Assembly: GCA_951213105.1 (NCBI GenBank)
Contig: OX578137.1
Location: 54,792,236 to 54,856,235 of the forward strand
Length of the DNA stretch: 64,000 nucleotides
Direction of reading: 5' to 3'
Origin: Amaurobius ferox
Lineage: Eukaryota > Arthropoda > Arachnida > Araneae > Amaurobiidae
The position numbers and the translations under genes are program-made. Shown piece after piece: positions 21,313 to 33,373 of this stretch. Numbering within the stretch: the first letter of the stretch is position 1; every line of letters starts with the position of its first letter. The notes under the pieces were generated by a model, which was not told where the DNA came from, ran no database searches, and saw only the letters and a list, made by a program, of their open reading frames with translations.

Positions 21313-21700
21313 GCCAGGCGATTTATATTTCAATGATGTCATTTGAATAAAGTCTATTTTATCGATGGAGTTTTAAGTTTTCAAATGTAGTAAATTATTG
21401 TATCATTGTGATAATTTTAAAAATATTACTGCTGAATATATCAGCGGTAATATTTTCAGCTGTATCAGTGGTAATCTTTTCAGCGGTATCAGCGGTAAAA
21501 TTTTCAGCGGTATCAGCAGTATTATTCGCATTTTAGTGATGTTTAAACAAGGCGACTTATATTTTAATGACGTTATTTGAATAGAGTTAATTTTTTTCGT
21601 TGACGTTTTCAATTTTGAAATATAATAAATTAATGTAGTATTGTGATAATTTTAAAAATATTACCGCTGAATGTATCGAATTTTAGAGATGTTTAAATAA
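21313..21700 (+). repeat. Diverged direct repeats with an inner TCAGCGGTA minisatellite
   Basis: GGCGATTTATATTTCAATGA near 21313 and GGCGACTTATATTTTAATGA near 21551 head two units of about 240 bp. Each leads to a GTGATAATTTTAAAAATATT block. In the first unit, 21430-21530 holds a ~26-bp minisatellite of TTTTCAGCGGTATCAGCGGT. Confidence 0.7.
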
Positions 21701-22389
21701 AATTGCATTGCAGTTGGAAAGTATTTCATAATCAATGCTTTATGCATGATTGATCTTTCTTGTTTAATCTTTACAGTTTTAAATAATAAAAAAATGTAGA
21801 TAAAATAAATTAGATCGAAATTGCATCATTGAACGGATTAAATATATTACGACCATCAGGTTTAGGGATTTCAGATATTATTGATATTTTCAATTTATTT
21901 CGTCATATATTTTATTTTTCAAAGATTTTTAAAACTCATTTATTGTAGTACGAGTAATCATCTACTAATACACGGGTATATCTTCTAATATACGAGAATG
22001 TAAGTAGCAGGGATATATATTCCCATGCAATTTTAGAGCTTTCATTTTGGCATATAATGATTTAATTTCATATTTTGTTTAATTTGTTTACAAATAGGGC
22101 CAGGTTTTTTTATTCTTCAGATCTGGCTGTGAAAATAATTTTATGCAGAGAGAAAATAAATTGTTAAACTTCATTTTAGGAACATTAATTTAAGTATTTT
22201 AATAGAATGCTTCGAACAACAATGACATTTATAATACCTTAGGAATTTGCACATGATTTTGTATTTCTTTATAATTCATATTCCGTAGAGTACTGGTAAA
22301 CTGTTAGTTTCTTCTAGTTTTTCTTTGATTTTGAAAACACAGTGTTCCTCTATTAACTTTATTCAAGAAAAAATGTTATCCAGAGCAGC
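21701..22389. other. No gene identified
   Basis: AT-rich, no supported feature. Confidence 0.4.
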
Positions 22390-22470
22390 AGAACGAAAAG
22401 GAACGGGAAATGGCCTTTCAATCGTTTTAAGGGTACATTTGAGAACGATTACATTAGATTGATACTTGAC
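22390..22470 (+). repeat. Dispersed repeat B, copy 4 (partial)
   Basis: TGGCCTTTCAATCGTTTTAA, then GGTACATTTGAGAACGATTA. The following CCATTAAT block is lost. Confidence 0.6.
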
Positions 22471-23931
22471 TTCGCACTGATACTTGGTCTAAATTTACAT
22501 CTGAGGAGATCTTTATAACCCCTTTATTCTGAAATTTTTGTGGAGTGCATCTAAGAATCGAACTGAGTTAAAGACAATGAAATAAATATGATAGAAGTCA
22601 TTGAATATTTAAAATAATTGATTTTTCGTACAATAGCTTCAAAATAAAATGCATTTATTTTTCCATAGTTGCGCAAAATCGTGCTAAAATATTAAGAATT
22701 TGAAAAAAATAAAGGAAATATTTTTAGCTCTATTTAATTACACTATAATATATAAATATTATATATAATTATTTATATATAATTATATATATATAATTAT
22801 ATACAATATTTATATATTATATATAATTATATATATATAATTAAACATACATCCAAATATCCAACAAAATGAAAAAAAATCTCCAATTAATTAAAAAACA
22901 TGCTTTTTTCAACACGTTGCATCTCTATAAATCAAATGTATTATTAGGCTAACCTCGTGTTACTTTAATACACATGAGGGCAACTTCGATCAGAACCTGG
23001 AGTTTAAATCGAATTCCGAACTACAGAGGATAATCAGGTCTTCGAGGAATATTCTTAAACACCCAATAATGTTTGAACAAAGGGTCAATGAATGAACACA
23101 TTAGGTGTACAGTAATGTGACCATTCCCTATCGAATAAGGGTGAGTGTTGGGCCTCTAGCAGGTAATATAAAACGTTTTTAACTCTAAAACAAATACAGA
23201 ACAAACAATGCTAGGTAAAAAAAAAGTTTCAGCTTCAAAGATATAGAGGAGTATCTGATTAGTAGAAATAGATGGTATAAGCATCAGGACGCACGAAATG
23301 CCCTAATGGATAACCTTGTTCCTCCTAGAGTTCGATTTTCCTACTGGCTGCTGCTCCAATTCATTGTAAACATCTTATATACAAGACATTGTCACGCGAA
23401 CAATTATTGTCACGCGGACAGGTGCGGACCAAATATTTTATGTGATACGAGAATAATAAAATATTTGTAAGTTGCAATTAGTACGAAGCAAATATGCTCA
23501 GCCGTGGAGTTAGTTGGTACCACCTCGGTTCTACAGTAGGAACAATTTCAAGAAATGAAGAATTCCAAATGACCACACGGATGTAAGGATAAATCATTTT
23601 TCTTATTAATATTGTAGTTAAGAAGTGGAGTATATTAAATTGATAAGGTGGATCATTTTCAGCACAACACCAGATAGCACTGGAGTCAGGCCCAATTCTA
23701 ATATATTCTAATATATTTGCTGCCACGGAAATAATTCAATGATAATAAGTTATTCAACAATATAACAAAGTGGCACATCATCATTTATTTATTAATACAC
23801 TTAATAATTTTATGGTATGGTCTTAAACGAAGGGAAGGAAACCAGCACTCAGAGAAATATTGTTTAAAGATGAATTTAGAATGCCAGTTATTAATTCATT
23901 ATGGATTTACTTGATTAGAGCAGATATGTAG
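22471..23931. other. No gene identified; AT-palindromic tract at 22740-22850
   Basis: The 22740-22850 tract is made of ATATATAATTATATA-type palindromes. Elsewhere there is no domain, splice pattern or repeat I can name. Confidence 0.4.
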
Positions 23932-24216
23932 TTGTTGTTGAGACCCAGACCGTCCGACCTACCAGAAAGGTGTAAGGTAACTGTTTGGACGGTCGGGAAG
24001 TGCCAATAAATCTAGACCGGAACCCAGTGGGGGAGGCATCCGCAGGTACCGTACCCTCCTTCCCCTACCACCAACCTCTCGGAAGGACTTACGGACCCAC
24101 ATGTTTAACGTTATCGTACTCCGCGTGAACGCGGCGGCAGTTTTGGCAGTGTCTGGAATCGAACTCGGGCCTACCGAGAGCAACTCCAGCGCGCTAACCA
24201 CTGGACTACCGCGCCC
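23932..24216 (-). mobile_element. Full-length tRNA-derived SINE
   Basis: TSD AGCAGATATGTAG (23919-23931) versus AGCAGATATATAG (24217-24229), one mismatch. On the minus strand: box A region GGTAGTCCAGTGGTTAGCG and box B GAGTTCGATTCC at about 24154-24165, then the body and GTT/AAC tail. Confidence 0.93.
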
Positions 24217-24239
24217 AGCAGATATATAGTGAAATACGG

Positions 24240-25020
24240 AAGCCAGGGTTTATGTTAGGTATATGAAGATCTTCAAGATTAAGCTTCCACAAAGACTGGA
24301 GAGTTGTTGCAACGAGAGGTCAACCTTACTTCTGGGCACGTCGTTGAGTAGACATCAGGAGCTTACCTCCGCCGCAATCTCCTCGGGAGTGATTCCCGTT
24401 CGAAGGAAAAACCGGCGCACCTAGAGGCATTCGGGGTGCATAGGCCCTGCCAGGGATTCGGCTTCATACCGTCCCTTCAGTAGACAACGCTCAGACCCGG
24501 CAGAAATGGACCTCTCGTCCCATAGTACATCATCGTCGCAGCTCTCTCAGCTAGGCGCCGGGCTCTTCATCGATGTTCTTCGGTGTTGATTGGCTACTCC
24601 TTCCCATGCCCACGGGAGGCCTGGATTCGACTTGTGCCGACTCCCGCACACCGTGGTGGGCAACATTAAAAATGGTCTTTGCCGACCTGAGGGTGTCGAC
24701 ATCCAGACAGGAAAGAGCGCTCCGAATATTCTTGGATGCAGCTTCATTCACCAGGGCGGATTCAGTGCCCAGACATCACTCGAACCTACATGTAAGCTAT
24801 TTACTGTTTTTAACCAATCGAAAACTTCCAAGACCTACTCTCGCCAATCTTGAGCGGGATCCCGAAAAAGCAAAAATGCCCTCTACGCGAGGTCTCAATA
24901 ACACAAACAGCCGTTGATATTTCTGCAGAATCATTGTGTAAAAGTGCATACCTTTCATTAATATTACCAGGCCGTGAGACAACCCAGACATCTGCTCTGC
25001 CCGGGACATGACCTTGAACT
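24240..25020. other. GC-rich island of unknown origin
   Basis: Base composition changes sharply to GC-rich over about 24280-24900, unlike both flanks. Open frames of 66-114 codons overlap on both strands (for example 24573-24917 plus and 24551-24751 minus). None shows a domain I recognise. It may be a fragment of a transposable element ORF1 or 5' UTR, or a piece of transferred or host coding DNA. Confidence 0.35.
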
Positions 25021-25240
25021 TTAACAGTCAAATATACTTCTCTCTGAGTGCGATTCTACAGATTAATAAAATGGCAAAAAAGATATTTCTTTAGCATAGA
25101 ATAATTGTAGAACAAAAATGAATTTAATGGACAAGAGGGATAATTAAAACAGGGTTTAAATTGATATAAAAATATAGAATCTTGACATATAATGTATAAA
25201 TTACGATTTTTACATAAGTGTGACGCGAGATTATGAAATC

Positions 25241-26206
25241 TCGTCACGACACCATAATCAAAGTAGAGGTGTTTAGAGCCAGATTGTGAGAAAACTGTTG
25301 GGTGAAACTCAACCATATTTGCAGTAAAAACTATTTAGAACATGGGGTTTTGATTTTTAAAAGACAAACATAGTTTGGATTTTTGCCACCTCGGGCCACA
25401 GTGGCTCTGTAAGGTACATTTTTTGTGTAAAATAGGCATAGGAAGTACATATAGTTCCGTCAATGCTGAGAGGTATCGAGCAATGCTGCTGAATTATGTT
25501 ATTCCGTAATTTCAACAGCGTGGATGTTTTGAATCTACGATATTTAAGCAGGATGGAACACACCTCATATTGAATTGCGCGTACAGGAAGTCCTGCGACA
25601 GCATTTTATCAACAACCGAATAATTAGTCGAGCTTTTCCTATGAAGTGGCCAGACCGTTCGTCTTATCTGACCCCATATGACTTTTGGTTGTGGGGTCAT
25701 CTAAAACGCTATTCCAAGGAAATGTGGATAATTTAGCCACTTTAAAGGACCGAATAACAATGCACGTCAAGCAAATCAATGGAGATCTGCTTCATTCTGA
25801 AGTAGAGAATGTTGTTCAGAGAATGAACTTTTTGGAACATAAGCGCGGAAAACATATTGAATCACACATGTAAATGATGCCAATATATAAATTAATATCA
25901 TATTATGTAAATGTAAGATGCAAATGTAAGTATAGAATGTACTGATAGGCATAAAATGTAAATGTGATGTCCTTTCAAAATGAATGTAAAATGTTAACTT
26001 TCTGTACATCCTATGCCTATTTTACTCCAGAAATGAACCTTACTGTGGCCCGCGGTAGCAAAAATTCGACTTTATTTTTCTTTTAAAAATCAAAACAGCA
26101 TGGTCTAAATAGTATTTACTGCAAATTTGGTTGAGTTTGGCCCAACAGTTTTCTCACTATCGGCTCTAAACACCTCTACTTTAATTATGGCCACCCTGTA
26201 TACATA
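25241..26206 (+). mobile_element. Mariner-like DNA transposon relic with ~210-bp inverted ends
   Basis: 25245-25450 and 25990-26206 are inverted repeats. Shared blocks include AAAGTAGAGGTGTTTAGAGC, GAAAACTGTTGGG and ATTTTTAAAAG. The right end reads GGCCACCCTGTATAC, matching the ACAGGGTGG style of mariner termini. The left tip is diverged. A degraded transposase lies between the ends. Confidence 0.75.
25520..25873 (+). pseudogene. Mariner-like transposase C-terminal relic
   Basis: Pieces in different frames match the common arthropod mariner pattern. AAGCAGGATGGAA encodes the QDG of the second catalytic Asp motif, followed after a 1-nt shift by TPHIELRVQEVLRQHF. WPDRSSYLTPYDFWLWGHLK holds the third Asp motif (TPYD). 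A further shift leads to NLATLKDRITMHVKQ and the terminus KRGKHIESHM followed by a stop. Frameshifts and stops show it is dead, and the N-terminal half is missing. Confidence 0.8.
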
Positions 26207-27234
26207 TAGCACCATCCATATAACGCAGTTCAAGACCAAAATACACTGCCGCAGGACCACATAACAGAGTCCAGGATTCTTGCTGTCGACACTACTATAG
26301 ACCGTGCTACATATGTTGAGTTGTCACTAACAGACTATTTAAAGGACGCCAAGAATATAATTATGCTTCTGCAGTCGCCCCCAGTGGTATTTTATGATAA
26401 CAAATGCTTCGTAGATGGACCTAGATATGTTTAGATTGTCGGCAAAGTAGCCATATGTGCTTTTCTGGCTGATATGACTATTGCACAATCATTGCACTCA
26501 TCTGCTAATTTGTGGAATCCATATCCTTTTTGGAGTTTATGTAAGCAATATCTCATCTATTCTGCTAATATCGTCTTACTGTCGCATTTCTCTGACCAAA
26601 GTGACTGTGATACATCTGGCTAAATACCAACTTTCTCTTAAACTTCCAACTAATAAGACGACGGAAATCAAACTTCATTTAGTCGTCTTTAGAAATTGCC
26701 CAATTGCTCGTACTCACTCGGGACCGTCTCTAAGCTATCTACATCGGCTACTGAAGGCAATAGAACCACAACAATAGTCATAGTATAGGTTTTTCTAGTA
26801 AGCAACGCTTCCTATGCACCAAAATGAGCCTTGACCATATACTATTAAACCGTTTTCTTGACTAATGGGTAACACATTTTCAATTGCTTACCTAGCTGGA
26901 AGGTATCTGCATGCGAAAATTTGCGTTTTGGAACAATGTTTAGAATTGGGTCAATTATTTTGTCTTCGAGTATATATGAAGTTTTTTTAGTACAATTTTT
27001 TGTTGTATTATACGTATACGATTTAGTTACAAATAAATATTCAACATAACGGTCTTTTTCTTTTATTTATTCATGGTATTTCAAACAGGAGCTGAAGCAT
27101 TTTCCTTCCTTTTAAATGCTGATACACATAAAAAAATCCGAAATTCAATTAAATTTCTTCACAGAGATTTTCTGTTTTCAAGCAGCAAAATGCATTGTTT
27201 TTCTTTTTACAACCGTTATCTAAGATAAAAGTTT
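26207..27234. other. No gene identified
   Basis: Somewhat less AT-rich to about 26800. One 98-codon open frame (26481-26777) has no recognisable domain. Nothing else is supported. Confidence 0.4.
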
Positions 27235-27370
27235 TGTTCAGTTCAGATTTTATCGTAACACGAAAACAATTGCCTCTCAATCGTTTTAAGTATGCATTTG
27301 AGAGAAATTGCTTTTCATTAATATTTTATCTCTCATTGTCCTTGGGACGCCCATAATCTCGGCTGTGGAG
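27235..27370 (+). repeat. Dispersed repeat B, copy 5
   Basis: TTTTATCGTAACACGAAAAC, then TTGCCTCTCAATCGTTTTAA and GCATTTGAGAGAAATTG, then a CATTAATATTT...CTCTCATTG block. It lies 70 bp from the end of a repeat A copy. Confidence 0.7.
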
Positions 27371-27442
27371 ATATTTGAAAAAATGTGCATATTTTGAAAG
27401 AATGCATCCAAAAGAAATTAACTAAATTAAGTTATTAAAATG

Positions 27443-28214
27443 AAAAAAATCTGATGTGGGCAACACATGACTTTCCTTATATAATGCAATTAATTTACTA
27501 CTTTTACAGTTAATAAAAATGTTATTCTTATAGTAGATACTTATATTATCTCCAAGATATTGAATTTTCTTCAATTAGTCGTCATTTTCATTGATTTAGC
27601 GTCATTTTTATCAATTTGGCGAGATTTTTGTTAATTTGACAACAATTACAAATGTCGCCAAGTTGGCGACATTCCGCCAAATTCGTCGCCAAAATCTCGC
27701 CAAGAGTTATGGACGGAGAAATACGTTATTCTTACAGCAGATAAATGACTATTGGAGTTCAAATACAAAATTATTACTCAAAGTATCTTTTTTCATGAAT
27801 GGAACGAGCTAGATCCACGAGAATGATGTCACCCAATTTCATCGCATGGTATTACATATGAAAAGTAAACATGTGTATCAATAGAAAATATTTTTTTTAT
27901 TTTATATGACTTTCTGATATTTTTTATGAAAAATGTACAATATCTCAAGAACGGTTCATGTTAGCGTTCTAAAATTTATGTCAATCGTTTTCTAGTGAAA
28001 AATTACGTAAGAAATGCTTATTTGCGTAACTTTATTAGCAGTTTTGAGTTTTTGACGATTTTTTCAAAATTTCACTCGAAAATTTAAGAGGGTTCTGAAC
28101 ATTCGATTGCGTATAAAAACAACGGGCTTACAGTGTTTACGGATTGTGATTTTTGTGCCAAATTTAATTCGAATCGGTCCATTCGTTCGTCAGTTATCGT
28201 CTCCAAACTCACTG

Positions 28215-28251
<37 letters not shown>

Positions 28252-28380
28252 TCACTTCAAAAATGTTTGATTCGTGATGAGGGATGCTTGAAACGTGCTC
28301 GCCCGTCGAAAACTCGAATTCGAATTTTCGACCCCGTCACAATACTTTCCTTATACATTATGCATATAAGGAAAGTAAAA
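27443..28380 (-). repeat. Repeat A, full copy, minus
   Basis: Starts at the family 3' end (CTGATGTGGGCAACACATG) and ends at the 5' terminal hairpin (ACTTTCC...GGAAAGT near 28345-28377). It contains the TTGGCGA/TCGCCAA module, the GAACGGTTCATGTTAGCG block, an (AC)n tract near 28210-28249 and the GAATTCGAATTTTCGACCCC block. No coding sequence. Confidence 0.85.
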
Positions 28381-29444
28381 ATAGGTAGTAGTTAAGATAT
28401 TAAATAGTAGATAGAAAATAGAAGAATATATTTTCATTTATATTCTTTTTGGCATGCCACCTAAAAGGAATCTGATATGTATATATCATTGTATAATATG
28501 TGTAAAAAATATGTATGAATATATGTATATATTTATCGTGTCTCAATTATTTGAATTCCTAAATAACCATAATTCCCTAATTATAGCGACATAAAATTTG
28601 GCATGCTATATTATTTTGTGGTACGTTTTAATTCTTTATATTTTAAACCTTATCTGCTCAACCAGTTTTGGACTCGCCATAGGAATGTATTTGTTTTATT
28701 GGAATAACTCGTGTTTAGTTAGAAGCAGTTAGAAAATTAACATTTTCCTGGACAGTTGCCCTTCGTGATATTTTAATTCTTTAGATGTTGAACTTTTCCG
28801 GTCTGTCATAGAAAAATACATGTTTTGGGAGGAATATCTCGTAAACCATAGAAGCAGTAAAGCTTATAATTGGTTATGCATTTCGTGGTTTATTTTTATT
28901 TAGATTTTGAATTTTTCTGGTTCCATCCGTCCTGTGTCCTCAATAGGAAATGCCACGTTTTCGGGAATAATTCGAGACCCGCAGCATGAAGCAGCAAAAT
29001 AACTCTTAATAAGCAATGCACTTCGTGGTATATTTTAATTCTTTAGATTTTGAACTTTTGTAGTCCTGTCTGTCCTGTGTTCGCCATAAGAAAAAACACG
29101 TTTTTTGTTATACATTGAAAACCGCAGCAGCAAAAATATCATAATTGGCAAGCAATGCATTTTGTGGTATATTTTACTTGTGGATTATGGATTTCGAAGC
29201 GTTTTTAAGCGCATTTTTCGTCAAAATCTCAAACTTGAAAACGTAAAAGATAGCAATATGATACTCATTCTATTGTATGAAAATATATATGGCAGGTTTC
29301 CATGTGTAAATATAATGATTATATACACAAAAATCTTATAAACTTAATTTAACTTTATTACTTTTAAGAAACGACTCTACTATCAATTCTCTTTAATTGT
29401 GAAATAAATTCATTTCAAAGAAGTTTCTACTGCAAGGAGAAGCG

Positions 29445-29545
29445 GAAAAAATAATTGCCTCCCAATCATTTTAAGAGTGCATTTGAGAGCGATTAAGTTC
29501 CATTAATTCTCGTTCATGCTCTATTCCCGCGAGTTTTATTTGCAA
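29445..29545 (+). repeat. Dispersed repeat B, copy 6
   Basis: AATTGCCTCCCAATCATTTT, GAGTGCATTTGAGAGCGATT, CCATTAATTCTCG. It closes unit 1 of the tandem duplication. Confidence 0.7.
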
Positions 29546-30474
29546 TCTCTGCTGAGTACATTTTTAGAATTTTTTGTTCGATACTTTAGAAAGATTGCTT
29601 TCGAAGAAGATACTTCTTTAAGTTAAGGAAATGAAAATGTTATGAAAATAGAAGATAGGTTATTTCCAGGACGACAGTTCGAACGTCATAATGTTAAATC
29701 GGATATGTATATTTAATTGTATAATATGTGTAAATATATATGAATGTATATATATAGCATTTCAATTCTTTGAGACCCTAATTAACCATACTACACTAAT
29801 TAGAGCGATATAAAATTTAGCATTTTATTTTCTTGTGTGATGCATTTTAATTCTTTACATTTCAAACCTTATCGGCTTAGCCAGTTCTGGGCCTGCCAAA
29901 TGAACGTATTTGTCTTATGGGAATAACTTATGATCTGAAGCAGTTAGAAAATTAAGATTTTCCTATACAGTTACATTTCGTGATATTTAATTTTTTTAGA
30001 TATAGAACTTTTCTGATCCTGCCAGTCCTGTGTCCGTCATATGTAGAAAACTACATGTGTTTTAGAAAAAACTCATGAAGCGGAGCAGCAAGAAAGCTTA
30101 TAATTTGCATCTCCATCATCTTATATTTTAATTCTTTAGATTTTGAACTTTTTTAGTCTTGACTGTTCTGTGTCCGTCAACGAAAAAAGACACGTTTTTG
30201 GGTTATAAATTGAAAACCGCAGCAGCAAAAACACATAATTAGCAAGCAATGCATTTCGTGGTATATTTTACATTTAAAAGATAGCAATATAATTATCATT
30301 CTATAGTATGAAAATATACATTTTTCCCATGTGCAAAGATAATGATAATATACACGAAATTCTAATAAACTGAATTTAACTTTATTACTTTTAAGAAACA
30401 AATTTATTATCAATTCACTTTAATTATAAAATAAATTCATTTGAAAGTAGTTTATACTGCAAGAAGAAGAGACA

Positions 30475-30565
30475 AAAAATAATTGCCTCCCATTCGTTTA
30501 AAGTGTGTATTTGAGAGCGATTATATTCCATTAATTCTCATTCTTGATCTATTCCAGCGAGTTTT
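30475..30565 (+). repeat. Dispersed repeat B, copy 7
   Basis: AATTGCCTCCCATTCGTTTA, GTGTATTTGAGAGCGATTAT, CCATTAATTCTCA. It closes unit 2 of the tandem duplication. Confidence 0.7.
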
Positions 30566-30716
30566 TTGCATTCTTTGCTGAGTACATTTTTATAATTTTT
30601 TGTTGGATATATTAGAAAGATAGCTTTCAAAAGAAGATACTTCTTTGAGTTAAGGGAATGAAAATATAAGAGAGGCAATTTCTAAGGCGGCAGTTCGAAC
30701 GTCATAATGTTAAATT

Positions 30717-31254
30717 AAACTGCAATTAAAGTTTTAAATTGGATAGTAACATAACAAAATATTATCCGACTGGTTAAAAGTTTCTTACAATGAAAGATGA
30801 ATGCAATATTTTATTTGTATGTCCAATTATATTGACACTAACTGTTTAATTGTATGATAAAATAATTTTGAAATCAAGATTTTAAAGAAATTAAAGTTTT
30901 AACACCTCTTGAATACATTTCAAGCACTTTGGAATAATGTGCATAATTATATATAGGACAATGTACGCCGACCAGCCAAAACATCACGACCACCCCTCAT
31001 CTGTGTAATAAACTAGTCCCACAGACACACAGCGGTACTTTTTAAGGTTATCGAACTGGTATATAATAGCCCTTGAACATAATATAGTCCTTGAATCTTC
31101 ATTTATCAAAAATTATAAAACCTTAAATTCAACATTTTTATGATACTTGCAGCAGAGTTAATCCGTTATTAAATAGTACATTTGAAAAAAAAGTTATCCT
31201 CAAAATATGGAAAAGGGGAACATTTGTTTCCACACGCACACGTAAAATCAAGCT
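30717..31254. other. No gene; possible DNA-transposon end near 30970
   Basis: CAGCCAAAACATCACGACCA near 30973 resembles conserved end sequences of Tc1/mariner-type elements seen in many animals. No partner end or transposase is visible. Confidence 0.3.
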
Positions 31255-31341
31255 TTATTTACATTATTTAACAAGAGTTGTTACATTATTTAACAAGAGT
31301 TGTTAGTTACATTATTTAACTTTGTTTACATTATTTAACAA
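31255..31341 (+). repeat. Short tandem repeat of ACATTATTTAAC
   Basis: ACATTATTTAACAAGAGTTG and shorter versions occur four times. Confidence 0.85.
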
Positions 31342-31530
31342 TGGAAACTTTGTTTGTGACATAGACGCTTTCTATGGTTACTTTCGTAATTTTAGTAGGA
31401 GTACAATGTGGCTTCTTTTACATTTTACACTGTTAAAAATGGGTATTAAAAAAGTAGAATTTACTCATTATCGATCACTTTGCATGCTTGTAATAGCTCC
31501 GAGTGACCATGTTTCAATTTTGAAAAACGC

Positions 31531-31740
31531 ATGTACTCATTTTTGAGTATATCAAAGAATTAAATTTTAAGCATATTTAGGTTCAAATTGCAAATACTAT
31601 GTACTCATTTATGAGTATGGGAGAATCAATTTTAAGCATAATTATAAATACTATGTACTCATTTATGAGTATATGGGATTATCACTTTTAAGCATAATTG
31701 CAAATACTATGTACTCATTTTTGAATATATGAGAGATTAA
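31531..31740 (+). repeat. Tandem repeat, 52-69-bp unit, around TACTCATTTATGAGTA
   Basis: Four units start near 31531, 31599, 31651 and 31708. Each has ATGTACTCATTTWTGAGTAT, a short palindrome, followed by a TTTTAAGCATAATT block. Confidence 0.85.
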
Positions 31741-33284
31741 ATTATATTTTTATTTTTCAATTATATTTTTAAACTGTAAACAAACAGCCCATATGCATAA
31801 GACAAGCAATGCTTATTGCGTGTCCGTATTCTACCGCCACATTAGAGAAAACACACACGACCTCATAGCACCGCACACGAAATATATACATCCGCCATCG
31901 TATTTCTTATGATATAGTTCTTTATTTTCGAGGCTATAATTTTTATTCTTCGAAATATTTGCACAAAAAATTTCAGAATTATAATCGCGCATTTATTACA
32001 CGATGTTTAATGAAATCAAAATGAAATAATACGTTTATTTATTGAAGTACGCATTTTCAAGCAAGTGCGGTTGCTTATATTTCAGTATGTCACCAACTCA
32101 TTTATGATGCCATTGTACTAAAATGAAAACGAGTACGTTGAAGTTTTCGTTTTCAAGTACTTTATTTTGTACAGTGTACTCTAAAATGTAAACTATTTTT
32201 TTTAAATTGTTTCTAAAAAAAATTTTTTTTTTAAGCATGAGAGGCACTTACTTGATATTCCCTTCACTGAGACTGAATAACAATTAATTGCTCTAGAACA
32301 CACTCTTGTCATTTAGTGCAATCAATAGAACTCTTGGTAGTATATGCAGGAGCGGAATATGTCTGATATCGGAAGGAAAATACTTTTTCATTCATTGTAA
32401 TGAGAGATAATATAATTTATTAAAATGTTTCTATTTAATGTTGCGACGTTTTTATATCTCTATGTTCTAGATTTTACTTATGCTACTTTTCATGATTTAA
32501 ATTACAATATGTATCCGAAAGATAACATAATGATAATATAATGAGGGATAACATAATTTATTGAAATGTTTATATTTATGTTGCAATGTTCCTCTATTTA
32601 TATGTTCTAGATTTTATTTATGCCACTTTCCACGATTTAACTGACAATATAATATATCCATTGCTTCTGACTTAATCTCGGCCTTGAATTTCTTTTTTAG
32701 TTTTGAACTGCAGGTTAGACCAAATTTCTATAGTATATCAAGAACGCACTCAATGTTAAATTACCTATCATCAGCGTGTTCTTATAACCTACTCGGTCAA
32801 CTGAAAATTGTGATATATTTTTTTTTTGCATTTATATACTATGCTTTATATTATGCATATATAAAATAACGAATATTTAAAAAATGAAGTAGATTTTCCA
32901 TCCATAATAAATTGCAGTTGTATAAAGAAATTATGTGGATAAAACTATTATGTAAAATAGTGTGAAACAAATACTATGTAATGATGCCAACTACATTTGG
33001 AGGAAAAAAAGTGACAAATAGCTGTCATTCCAATAAAAGAAAAGTAAAATAAAAGTAAAAGTAAAAAACCATCAACAAAAATTTGGTCAAGTGACTGATG
33101 AAGAAATGTGTTGCAATCAGAAGCTAGAAAAACGAAATAAAAACGCATATAAAAGTGTAACTCGCAATTTTCTTTCGCAATCAAGCCAGTTGTATAGCGC
33201 AGTTTGATAATGGATATATACATACTTCACTGTTTCCTGAACATCCCATGGGATCCGTATTTAAAGTATGAAATAACAACGGAC
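31741..33284. other. No gene identified
   Basis: AT-rich. Near-duplicate phrases around 32460 and 32595 (TATGTTCTAGATTTTAYTTA, with AATGAGRGATAA upstream) show a ~130-bp diverged direct repeat. No domain is seen. Confidence 0.4.
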
Positions 33285-33299
33285 ACATGGGAGTGGCCT

Positions 33300-33358
33300 C
33301 CCGGCCGTCCAAACAGTTACTTTACACCTTTTTGGTAGGTCAGACGGTCTGGGTCTCA
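33300..33358 (+). mobile_element. SINE 3' fragment, plus orientation
   Basis: TSD ACATGGGAGTGGCCT (33285-33299) and ACATGGAAGTGGCCT (33359-33373), one mismatch. Only about 59 bp of the family 3' end is present (CGGCCGTCCAAACAG to GGTCTCAAC). Confidence 0.9.
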
Positions 33359-33373
33359 ACATGGAAGTGGCCT

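Larger units (their letters stand above)
20021..21320 (+). repeat. Dispersed repeat D, copy 1
   Basis: Colinear with 58803-59748. It begins with a terminal hairpin (AACACTTT 20022-20029 and AAAGTGTT 20043-20050), then a TCTGTCTG/TTTG tract and CGTTAGTATGATAACTGCCG. The body includes CTGTGGGACCTATGGGAATA and CAAAATCGTGATTTTTAAAG. It carries two SINE insertions absent from copy 2. No coding sequence. Probably non-autonomous; class unknown. Confidence 0.8.
28472..30716 (+). repeat. Nested tandem duplication with ~130-150-bp inner monomers
   Basis: Unit 1 (about 28472-29700) and unit 2 (29701-30716) share a GATATGTATAT...GTATAATATGTG start, a CATTTTAATTCTTTA block and a terminal repeat B copy. 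Inside unit 1 the phrase TTTAATTCTTTAGATTTTGA with CTGTCCTGTGT and GAAGCAGC recurs about four times; unit 2 has fewer monomers. Unit 1 is therefore longer by one or two monomers. Confidence 0.8.

Noticed and set aside
28472..31740. CRISPR-like array
   Set aside because: Repeats are long, diverged or palindromic with variable spacing in a eukaryotic context. No cas genes.
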